NCBI GenBank assembly: GCA_014378955.1 | Contig: JACMMQ010000066.1 | Coordinates: 1 to 5,020, forward strand | Length of the DNA stretch: 5,020 bases | Reading direction: 5' to 3' | Source: Clostridia bacterium | Lineage (GTDB): Bacteria; Bacillota; Clostridia; SK-Y3; JACMMQ01 | Shown here: positions 1 through 5,020 of the stretch, in pieces | Layout: the number at the start of each line of letters is the position of its first letter | Position numbering within the stretch: the first letter of the stretch is position 1 | The notes under the pieces: generated by a model | Database searches by the model: none | What the model was told of the DNA's origin: nothing | What the model saw: only the letters and a program-made list of their open reading frames with translations | Translations under genes and position numbers: made by a program

Positions 1-713
1 TTAATTGCAGCATCTGTTTGAATAAGCTTGTATGCACTATTAATACTACGATTTAAACCGCTTATAATCCCTATAGAAGCAGAATTTCTTAATGAAAAGG
101 ACAATGGCGTACCAATTGCTATAACGCCTTTTCCGGATATAATATCATCCTTGTTTCCGAGTGTGGCAGTAGGCAAATTAGTTTGTTTGATTCGCACAGT
201 TGCTAAATCAGAGTCTTCATCAATATATTCAAGCTTTCCTTCATAACCAGAACCATCGGTCAATACGACAACAATTTTACCCATATCTTTTACAACATGT
301 GCATTTGTAAGAATACGCCCGTCTGATTTAATGATAACCCCTGTACCATGTACAAATTGATCAATGTATTTATTTTGATTGGAATAATCCCCGCTATCAT
401 TTAAGGTACCAATGATACCAACTATACTTGGGCTAACAGTTTTAATAACTTCGGGCACAATTTCATCATTTGAAGCAGAAGAAATTGTTGCGGTGCTTGT
501 ATTTCCATTCCACGAAACTTTTGCACCCATCGATTCACTCACCGCTCTAATTGGCACATATACATGGTCGTCAATTATTTTTGCCTCTGTTTTAATCTCG
601 TTACCATTTACAATCACTTTTAACCTTGTTGATTCTTCTGCGAAAATTGTTATACTGAGTATTAAGCATAAAATGAATACGCAAAATAACAAAATGCAAT
701 TTTTAATTTTCAT
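1..713 (-). CDS. Secreted HtrA/DegP-type trypsin-like serine protease with N-terminal copper-amine-oxidase-like domain (C-terminal part outside window)
   Basis: This gene runs off the left edge, so only 237 codons are visible. The start ATG at 713 follows an AAGGGGG ribosome binding site. Residues 1-25 form a signal peptide (basic MKIK, hydrophobic core, probable cleavage after IFA). Residues about 30-78 (VIVNG, VYVPIRAVSESMGAKVSW, TATIS) match the copper amine oxidase N-terminal-like domain, which is common in exported Clostridia and Paenibacillus proteins. From about residue 85 a trypsin-like HtrA fold begins: GTGVIIKSDGRILTNAHVV carries the catalytic His139, and DSDLATVRI carries Asp169. 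The last residues, QTDAAI, normally come just before the PGNSGGP catalytic-serine loop, so Ser should lie immediately outside the window. HtrA proteases degrade misfolded exported proteins; the extra domain probably mediates wall or surface interaction (inference). A PDZ domain may follow but cannot be seen. Confidence 0.9.
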   Translation of the reverse strand, partial: MKIKNCILLFCVFILCLILSITIFAEESTRLKVIVNGNEIKTEAKIIDDHVYVPIRAVSESMGAKVSWNGNTSTATISSASNDEIVPEVIKTVSPSIVGIIGTLNDSGDYSNQNKYIDQFVHGTGVIIKSDGRILTNAHVVKDMGKIVVVLTDGSGYEGKLEYIDEDSDLATVRIKQTNLPTATLGNKDDIISGKGVIAIGTPLSFSLRNSASIGIISGLNRSINSAYKLIQTDAAI

Positions 714-754
714 TTCTTTCCCCCTTTTTTTACAATAAATTGATTTACTGATTG

Positions 755-783
755 ATTTTACCATATAAATAAATTATTGGCAA
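755..783 (-). promoter_or_regulatory. Promoter of the HtrA-type protease gene
   Basis: On the minus strand there is a -35 TTGCCA (778-783), a 17-bp spacer and a -10 TAAAAT (755-760). The -10 is preceded by TGG, which makes it an extended -10. Each hexamer differs from the sigma-A consensus by one base. The start site would be near 748, giving a 5' leader of about 35 nt before the ATG at 713. An imperfect inverted repeat (AATAAATTATTG / CAATATTTATT, 769-791) surrounds the -35 and could be an operator, but the region is so A+T-rich that this is weak. Confidence 0.65.
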
Positions 784-846
784 TATTTATTTACGATAAT
801 TACAACCTTCCAATGTATGATTTATAAATTGAAAGGAATTATAGAT

Positions 847-878
847 AAAAAAACACAACGGATATTTTCCGTCGTGTT
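847..878 (-). terminator. Intrinsic terminator of the zinc-ribbon / ygfA / CPBP operon
   Basis: Read on the minus strand, AACACGACGGA and TCCGTTGTGTT (arms 868-878 and 852-862) form an 11-bp stem with one G-U pair and a 5-nt loop, running directly into a T tract (847-853). It lies about 40 nt past the stop of the CPBP protease gene. On the plus strand the same pair becomes an A-C mismatch and there is no T tract, so it works for leftward transcription only. Confidence 0.85.
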
Positions 879-920
879 AACAATTTATTCAATGTGTAAT
901 TACGGTTGAATATTTACCCC

Positions 921-1877
921 TCACTTCACAGGCAAAATCTTCATAATCTCCGCCATCAGCACCCCTGCCATCAAGACATATAACACCACCGTAATCATAA
1001 CGGGCGTATTCACAAACGCCGCTTTCATGTGCTTTGCACGGCTACTGATAGAGGGTATTAGGGCAATAGGGGGGAGATGGCTTCTGAAAATCACAAACGT
1101 GACCATAAAGATAAACACCGATGCAAGCATAATGCCTAATATCACCAGTCCGAATTCAGTGGTCATTTGGTCGGTATAACCCTTTGCAAAATAACCCCAA
1201 AACATGCTGAAAAAGTTGTTGACGAAGTGTGCAAGCATGGCGGCATAGATGGAGTTGGTTTTAATCACGATGTATGCTAAAAACATCCCTAGAAAAGTCG
1301 TGGCTGCAATACTTTGTAAATTCATGTGCATGATACCAAAGAACAATCCGGAAATGACGATTGCAGCCTTTGTGCCACGGAGTTCATAAGCACGTAACAG
1401 CACACCACGGCTTAAGATTTCCTCGCATATTGCAGGAAAGAAACCAATGATTAAAGCACCTATGAGACATTCCTCGAGGGTGTTTGGAATGGGTACGGAT
1501 GCAGGTGGTAACTGCCCAAAAAGGCTAAGAAAAATATTCATTGGAATGGAAATGAGCAGTGCGACAAATTGACCTGACAGTGCTAATATGACGATCATGA
1601 ATGATGTACGCCAAGCGATTGGATTGAGTCTAAGCGTTTCTCGTACGTTAACCTTTTTTCGGGCAAGATAAATGAGCGTTGGAATGAGCACAGCAAACAC
1701 CTCAACCAAAATGATGGTGCTGTACAGCTTGGGTTGTTCGGCGAAGCTATAGCCGACGGTATGTGTATACCATTTGATGCCCAAACCAATGCATGCACCA
1801 ATTACAAGCTGTAAAGCCAGCGTAATCAAGAGCAGCCAATTTGCGCCTCGTACAGTTACCTTGCCAATGGTGAGCAT
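921..1877 (-). CDS. CPBP-family intramembrane glutamic protease (CAAX protease / bacteriocin-processing type)
   Basis: This is a 318-aa multi-pass membrane protein. The three conserved motifs of the CPBP (Abi, Rce1-like) family are present: EExxxR at Glu152-Glu153-Arg157, FxxxH at Phe180-His184, and HxxxN at His217-Asn221. These form the membrane-buried active site. Hydrophobic segments lie near residues 13-34, 52-71, 92-119, 137-150, 171-205, 208-228, 243-264 and 291-311, more than in the core domain, so it has N- and C-terminal additions. Family members cleave membrane-associated peptides or proteins; the substrate here is unknown. The start ATG at 1877 overlaps the end of the cyclo-ligase gene by 22 bp, and a GGAAAGGG site lies about 10 nt upstream, inside that gene, which suggests translational coupling. 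A terminator follows at 847-878. No bacteriocin or immunity gene is nearby. Confidence 0.92.
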   Translation of the reverse strand: MLTIGKVTVRGANWLLLITLALQLVIGACIGLGIKWYTHTVGYSFAEQPKLYSTIILVEVFAVLIPTLIYLARKKVNVRETLRLNPIAWRTSFMIVILALSGQFVALLISIPMNIFLSLFGQLPPASVPIPNTLEECLIGALIIGFFPAICEEILSRGVLLRAYELRGTKAAIVISGLFFGIMHMNLQSIAATTFLGMFLAYIVIKTNSIYAAMLAHFVNNFFSMFWGYFAKGYTDQMTTEFGLVILGIMLASVFIFMVTFVIFRSHLPPIALIPSISSRAKHMKAAFVNTPVMITVVLYVLMAGVLMAEIMKILPVK

Positions 1878-2437
1878 GTTATCACGACCCTTTCCTCAGT
1901 CACTAAGATGTCCATTTTTTTATCGTGCGGCTCCTCGGGGAGCACGGGCAATAGTTGAAAATCAAACGCAAGTCCGACGGTCATGCAAGTACTCTCACAC
2001 AAGAGCTTGTCGTAATAACCACCGCCATAGCCGATACGTGCGCCAGTCACATCAAACACCGCCCCAGGTACAAGCATACAGTCAATTAATTTCGGTGATA
2101 GGTACTGACGAATTTTGGGTTCGAATATGCCATACTTGTTTTTGATATAATCTTGCTCGAAATCAAGGGAATGAATTTGAACAAGCTGTAAGACATTGCG
2201 GGAAAAATCAACAACAGGCACAGCAACCTTTTTGCCTTGTTGTAATGCATCTTTTGTAATACTATGCGTATGTACTTCACTTCTAAAATGCAAATAGCAC
2301 AACACAAACTGTGCCTCTTGGTATAGCGGTAGAGACAGTATTTGGTTATGGATTGTATAGCTCTTTTCGATGATTGCTTGTGGCGCAATTGCATCTCTTA
2401 ACGCTAAATAATGCTTGCGGAGCTGTTGTTTTGTCAT
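1856..2437 (-). CDS. ygfA: 5-formyltetrahydrofolate cyclo-ligase (MTHFS, YgfA family)
   Basis: This cytosolic enzyme converts 5-formyl-THF plus ATP to 5,10-methenyl-THF, recovering a stored or inhibitory folate for one-carbon metabolism. At 193 aa it has normal family length. Visible family marks are the N-terminal basic motif (Arg7, Lys8, Arg14), a folate-site-like Glu54 in FRSEVHT, KKVAVPVV (residues 69-76), YGIFEP (102-107), the long signature from LVPG at 122 through GYGGGYYDKLL ending at 146, and the C-terminal MDILVTEERV (175-184). The start ATG at 2437 has a modest GGAA site about 8 nt upstream. An ATG 12 nt further upstream is in another frame and stops at once. The gene lies 18 bp after the zinc-ribbon gene and overlaps the CPBP gene. 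The 6S-like RNA gene upstream recalls the ssrS-ygfA unit of gamma-proteobacteria. Confidence 0.95.
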   Translation of the reverse strand: MTKQQLRKHYLALRDAIAPQAIIEKSYTIHNQILSLPLYQEAQFVLCYLHFRSEVHTHSITKDALQQGKKVAVPVVDFSRNVLQLVQIHSLDFEQDYIKNKYGIFEPKIRQYLSPKLIDCMLVPGAVFDVTGARIGYGGGYYDKLLCESTCMTVGLAFDFQLLPVLPEEPHDKKMDILVTEERVVITCSPLAR

Positions 2438-2455
2438 GATGCAATTTCCATTCCT

Positions 2456-2896
2456 TTACTTAACAATTGAATTAAAAATTTCATTGAGATCAATGCCACT
2501 GTTTATAACCGCAACAATCATTAAATAGCCAAAACAAAACATACAGGTGAGGAAAAATAGTATGAGTCCAGCGGACAGCAAAGCACTTCCGAACGATTTA
2601 CGGTCTTGGTCTTTGGCATTCATCCAAACAATCGCACAAATGATGGCAACAATTTGTCCGATAAAAGGAATGGTGGCGATGATCGAAACGAAAACCTTCA
2701 CGCCATTTGCTAAGTATGGGGATGCTTGCGTGAACGCAATGGGTGTATCGGTCTGGTTTAATAGGTGCTCGACCTGTGGTAATGGGGCAGATTGGTCATA
2801 AAAGCTACTGCGTATGAGCGCTACAGTACTCCCGCAAAAAGGGCATTTTTTCATTTCATCTTTTATATTGTTTTGACAATAAGGGCATATTTTCAT
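2456..2896 (-). CDS. Small zinc-ribbon membrane protein of unknown function
   Basis: This 146-aa protein starts with a zinc ribbon, CPYC (Cys4, Cys7) then CPFC (Cys18, Cys21) spaced by ten residues, as in short double-zinc-ribbon membrane proteins. A polar linker (about 29-62) follows, then two hydrophobic segments, about 66-92 and 104-131, separated by a charged loop (NAKDQDRKS). It probably has two membrane spans with the ribbon in the cytoplasm. The reading frame stays open to an ATG at 3076, but the ATG at 2896 is chosen: it has GGAGG (2905-2909) 8 nt upstream, it begins directly with the zinc ribbon, and the longer version would translate through an RNA terminator into the 6S-like gene. 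It is probably the first gene of an operon with ygfA and the CPBP protease. I do not recognise a specific function; the ribbon may bind zinc or a partner. Confidence 0.85.
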   Translation of the reverse strand: MKICPYCQNNIKDEMKKCPFCGSTVALIRSSFYDQSAPLPQVEHLLNQTDTPIAFTQASPYLANGVKVFVSIIATIPFIGQIVAIICAIVWMNAKDQDRKSFGSALLSAGLILFFLTCMFCFGYLMIVAVINSGIDLNEIFNSIVK

Positions 2897-2927
2897 ATTC
2901 CAGTCCTCCGAATAAAGCTTTGCTTTT

Positions 2928-2956
2928 AGTGTACACGACATTTTCGATGCTTGCAA
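2928..2956 (-). promoter_or_regulatory. Probable promoter of the zinc-ribbon / ygfA / CPBP operon
   Basis: On the minus strand there is a -35-like TTGCAA (2951-2956), a 17-bp spacer and a -10-like TACACT (2928-2933). Each matches 4 of 6 consensus bases. Transcription would start near 2921, giving a leader of about 25 nt that contains the GGAGG site. The box lies just downstream of the 6S-like RNA terminator, where a separate promoter is expected. The weak boxes and correct spacing suggest modest or regulated expression. Confidence 0.45.
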
Positions 2957-2960
2957 GCAT
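2947..2960. promoter_or_regulatory. Perfect 14-bp palindrome, candidate operator over the -35 box
   Basis: ATGCTTGCAAGCAT is its own reverse complement, and the probable -35 hexamer TTGCAA is its exact centre. A dimeric regulator bound here would block the promoter of the three-gene operon. No regulator family is recognised from the site. Confidence 0.4.
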
Positions 2961-2989
2961 AATGTAACCTTGCAAAGAACTTTTAACAC

Positions 2990-3020
2990 AAAAAAAGCAA
3001 AAGCCGAAGCCTTTGCTTTT
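2990..3020 (-). terminator. Intrinsic terminator of the 6S-like RNA gene, UUCG tetraloop
   Basis: On the minus strand, AAAAGCAAAGGC (3009-3020), loop UUCG (3005-3008) and GCUUUUGCUUUU (2993-3004) form a 12-bp stem with one G-U pair, continuing into a seven-U tract (2990-2996, partly within the stem). No protein gene on this strand lies upstream, so it ends the non-coding transcript that starts near 3246 and separates it from the zinc-ribbon operon. The plus strand lacks both the U tract and a paired upper stem. Confidence 0.88.
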
Positions 3021-3045
3021 ATCATGGGTTTGTGAGTGTATAATT

Positions 3046-3246
3046 TTGCAAATCCCAAAGTGCCGGTCCTTTCCATTTTGACACCCAGCTTGCGCTAAGT
3101 GGGGTTCCTATCAAAGTATCTGCCTTCCCTCGCCCGAAAATGGGAATTAGCTTAGGGCCTGACATTTATAATTGCAGCTCGGATTCCCGTAGTAAAAATG
3201 TAGGTTCAAAATAAAAGGTGTGTCGTACAGTTCAGGTCGTTTGCAA
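3046..3246 (-). ncRNA. ssrS: 6S RNA (SsrS)-like structured non-coding RNA
   Basis: 6S RNA mimics an open promoter and binds housekeeping RNA polymerase holoenzyme. Here a strong promoter (3252-3280) and a terminator (2990-3020) flank about 200 nt with no credible protein. Hand folding gives a rod. The terminal stem is UUGCAAA (3240-3246) with UUUGCAA (3046-3052), then CCUGAA (3231-3236) with UUUGGG (3054-3059). The closing stem is CCUUU and AUUUUGA (3206-3218) with UCAAAAU and AAAGG (3068-3081). A large bubble follows, with a hairpin on its 3' strand (3082-3101, GCAA loop). The apical arm pairs 3161-3172 with 3110-3120 and is capped by UUCCC/GGGAA (3142-3146, 3125-3129). Size, central bubble and 3'-strand hairpin match Firmicute 6S RNAs. 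The position upstream of ygfA agrees with gamma-proteobacterial ssrS. Alternatives are a raiA-type or an undescribed RNA; SRP RNA, tmRNA and RNase P signatures are absent. Confidence 0.7.
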
Positions 3247-3251
3247 GTGTT

Positions 3252-3280
3252 ATTATATCTAAAATGAACGCATTTGTAAA
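3252..3280 (-). promoter_or_regulatory. Strong sigma-A-type promoter of the 6S-like RNA gene
   Basis: On the minus strand there is a -35 TTTACA (3275-3280, one mismatch), a 17-bp spacer and a perfect -10 TATAAT (3252-3257). The expected start is at about 3244-3248, exactly where the 5' arm of the RNA's terminal stem begins. Together with the terminator at 2990-3020 this defines an independent RNA gene. Confidence 0.85.
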
Positions 3281-3328
3281 GGGGTATATGAGAAATATTT
3301 ATCGGAAAATTTCCCCTTTTTTCGCCAT

Positions 3329-3355
3329 ATAATACTAATCTTAGATTAGTATTAT
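3329..3355. repeat. Perfect 27-bp palindrome between the divergent 6S-like RNA and gap genes
   Basis: Two 13-bp arms, ATAATACTAATCT (3329-3341) and AGATTAGTATTAT (3343-3355), flank a single T. There is no U tract on either side, so it is not a normal terminator. It lies about 50 bp upstream of the ncRNA -35 box and about 80 bp upstream of the gap -35 box. A binding site for a dimeric regulator is the simplest reading, but no regulator is recognised. Confidence 0.6.
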
Positions 3356-3407
3356 TGGACAAATAGCCTAGTTTTTATATATATTATATGAAAGTACAGG
3401 AAAAAAG

Positions 3408-3425
3408 GTGTTAAAATTTTAACTA
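3408..3425. promoter_or_regulatory. Candidate Rex (NADH-sensing repressor) operator upstream of gap
   Basis: The 18 bp GTGTTAAAATTTTAACTA matches 12 of the 14 defined positions of the Rex consensus TTGTTAANNNNTTAACAA. The core TTAAAATTTTAA (3411-3422) is a perfect palindrome, and a further half site, TTAACAC (3426-3432), pairs with GTGTTAA (3408-3414). The site ends just before the gap -35 box at 3433, a position suited to repression. Rex dissociates when NADH is high. GAPDH makes NADH, so control of gap by Rex is plausible, but the regulator itself is not in this window. Confidence 0.55.
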
Positions 3426-3432
3426 TTAACAC

Positions 3433-3461
3433 TTGTAAAATTTGATGAAATAGGATATTAT
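3433..3461 (+). promoter_or_regulatory. Promoter of gap
   Basis: There is a -35 TTGTAA (3433-3438, 4 of 6), a 17-bp spacer and a -10 TATTAT (3456-3461, 5 of 6). The start would be near 3468, giving a leader of about 45 nt that ends in AGGAGG (3499-3504), 8 nt before the gap ATG. Confidence 0.7.
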
Positions 3462-3509
3462 ATGTAGGGTAAGGCTTTTGAAAACTTTTTTGAATATTAG
3501 GAGGAATGA

Positions 3510-4523
<1,014 letters not shown>

Positions 4524-4540
4524 TTAAATACTGATTTATT

Positions 4541-4570
4541 TGGAGTAAGCGTTTGCTTACTCCATTTTTT
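4541..4570 (+). terminator. Intrinsic terminator of gap
   Basis: TGGAGTAAGC (4541-4550) and GCTTACTCCA (4555-4564) form a perfect 10-bp stem with loop GTTT, followed directly by six T. It starts 17 nt after the gap stop codon and should isolate gap from rpoB. Confidence 0.93.
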
Positions 4571-4674
4571 GCGTGCAATTGATTTTTTCAATAATGAATA
4601 TTATAACGGGGTACTAATCTCGTTTTCATATAGGGTATAACAGTAAAATTTTTGCAAGATTTTGATGATTTTTC

Positions 4675-4703
4675 TTGACAATCATTGACAAACACGTTAT
4701 AAT
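4675..4703 (+). promoter_or_regulatory. Perfect-consensus sigma-A promoter of rpoB
   Basis: TTGACA (4675-4680), a 17-bp spacer and TATAAT (4698-4703) match the consensus at every position. The expected start is near 4708-4712. A second TTGACA (4685-4690) lies inside the spacer, only 7 bp from the -10, and cannot act as its -35. Such a strong promoter, placed after the gap terminator, suggests rpoB is the first gene of its own transcription unit. Confidence 0.88.
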
Positions 4704-4814
4704 AATTATCTGCATCACAATGGGGAACTATGTGGTTTTTTCTGATGCAATCAAATCCATGTATATTTAAACGTGTAATGGGGTATGCTAGGTGCTGAAT
4801 GCAAAGTTTTAGTT

Positions 4815-4843
4815 TTGGTAGAATTTTCCCGTAGTGGTATATT
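4815..4843 (+). promoter_or_regulatory. Possible second rpoB promoter
   Basis: TTGGTA (4815-4820, 4 of 6), a 17-bp spacer and TATATT (4838-4843, 5 of 6). The start would be near 4850, about 85 nt before the rpoB start codon. In such A+T-rich DNA a match of this quality can be chance. Confidence 0.35.
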
Positions 4844-4933
4844 ATTTATGATGATTATATTTAATTGGTAGAGATGACTTTAGAAATATGTTTCTTAATA
4901 TTTTTTCCGAAAAAATGAATGAGGTGATGGAAC

Positions 4934-5020
4934 GTGGTACATGCCGTGCAATTAGGTAAAAACACGAGAATGAGCTACTCAAAAATCGATGAAGTATTGG
5001 AAATGCCAAATCTCATCGAA
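4934..5020 (+). CDS. rpoB: RNA polymerase beta subunit, N-terminal 29 residues (continues past right edge)
   Basis: RpoB is the catalytic beta subunit of RNA polymerase. Only the start is visible: [20 protein letters not shown] followed by LEMPNLIE, which matches the conserved RpoB N-terminus (GxxTRMSFSKIxEVLxxPNLIE). The start is the GTG at 4934: the frame is closed upstream by a TGA at 4925, and GAGGTGAT (4921-4928), a long match to the anti-Shine-Dalgarno sequence, lies 5 nt before it. The nearby ATG at 4927 is in another frame and stops after ten codons. In most bacteria rpoB follows rplJ-rplL; here it follows gap and a terminator. rpoC is expected downstream. Confidence 0.95.
   Translation, partial: MVHAVQLGKNTRMSYSKIDEVLEMPNLIE

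Larger units (their letters stand above)
4571..4933 (+). other. Intergenic region and long leader upstream of rpoB
   Basis: These 363 nt hold no convincing gene and no remnant of rplL, which usually comes before rpoB. They contain a consensus promoter (4675-4703), a weaker second one (4815-4843) and, if transcription starts near 4708-4712, an untranslated leader of about 220 nt. Near the leader start, TGCATCA (4711-4717) and TGATGCA (4743-4749) form a 7-bp stem enclosing a six-T run. A 22-codon reading frame (4730-4798, stop included in the range) follows a GGGG. TTGGTAGA occurs twice (4815-4822, 4865-4872). No known riboswitch or ribosomal-protein-binding leader was recognised. Confidence 0.5.

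Noticed and set aside
412..738. Plus-strand open frame of 108 codons opposite the HtrA-type protease
   Set aside because: The minus strand encodes a clear signal peptide and protease domain; the plus-strand translation has no recognisable features.
1774..2145. Plus-strand open frame of 123 codons opposite ygfA and the CPBP gene
   Set aside because: It is antisense to two well-supported genes, and its translation shows no domain or motif.
3046..3246. SRP RNA, tmRNA or RNase P RNA as alternative identities of the ncRNA
   Set aside because: The conserved cores of these RNAs (SRP GNRA-capped domain with GGAAG-type motif, tmRNA ends and tag frame, RNase P GAGGAAAGUCC) were not seen, and the overall fold is a single rod with a bubble.
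3278..3320. Plus-strand AAAGGGG / CCCCTTT stem followed by T residues, resembling a terminator
   Set aside because: The stem is interrupted by large unpaired segments, and no plus-strand gene lies upstream to be terminated. It probably reflects A- and G/C-run composition.
3147..3362. 71-codon minus-strand reading frame over the ncRNA promoter and body
   Set aside because: It spans the -35, -10 and start site of the 6S-like RNA, shows no recognisable protein motif and has no good ribosome binding site.
4685..4690. Second TTGACA within the rpoB promoter spacer
   Set aside because: Only 7 bp separate it from TATAAT, and no other -10 at the proper distance is convincing; a chance repeat is likely.

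Overview
The window looks like a chromosomal housekeeping region of a low-GC Clostridia (Firmicutes) bacterium. The pointers are A+T-rich intergenic DNA, strong GGAGG-type ribosome binding sites, an RpoB N-terminus typical of the group, a typical bacterial 336-aa NAD-dependent GAPDH, and a copper-amine-oxidase-like domain fused to a secreted protease. I see no insertion sequence, phage gene, CRISPR array, tRNA or rRNA.

Layout. At the left edge (1-713, minus) is the N-terminal part of a secreted HtrA-type serine protease; its catalytic Ser lies outside the window. From 2896 down to 921, three minus-strand genes form a likely operon: a small zinc-ribbon membrane protein, 5-formyltetrahydrofolate cyclo-ligase (18 bp gap) and a CPBP intramembrane protease (22 bp overlap). 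The operon ends at a hairpin terminator at 847-878. Upstream of it (2990-3280, minus) is a non-coding RNA gene with its own 17-bp-spaced promoter, a roughly 200-nt rod-like fold and an intrinsic terminator with a UUCG loop. I interpret it as 6S RNA. Divergently to the right is gap (3513-4523, plus), with its own promoter, a strong candidate Rex (NADH-sensing repressor) operator and a clean terminator. A perfect-consensus promoter at 4675-4703 then drives rpoB, which starts with GTG at 4934 and runs off the right edge after 29 codons.

How it fits together. 6S RNA, RpoB and GAPDH are growth-linked core functions. The 6S RNA, which sequesters RNA polymerase in bacteria where it has been studied, sits about 1.7 kb from rpoB. 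It also lies upstream of the ygfA-type cyclo-ligase gene, echoing the ssrS-ygfA arrangement of gamma-proteobacteria. The most useful results are the ncRNA (invisible to ORF calling, and a trap for the start of the zinc-ribbon gene), the Rex-like operator at gap, two perfect palindromes in promoter regions, and an rpoB that is not preceded by rplL. I found no convincing wholly new system; the novelty is in regulation and arrangement.
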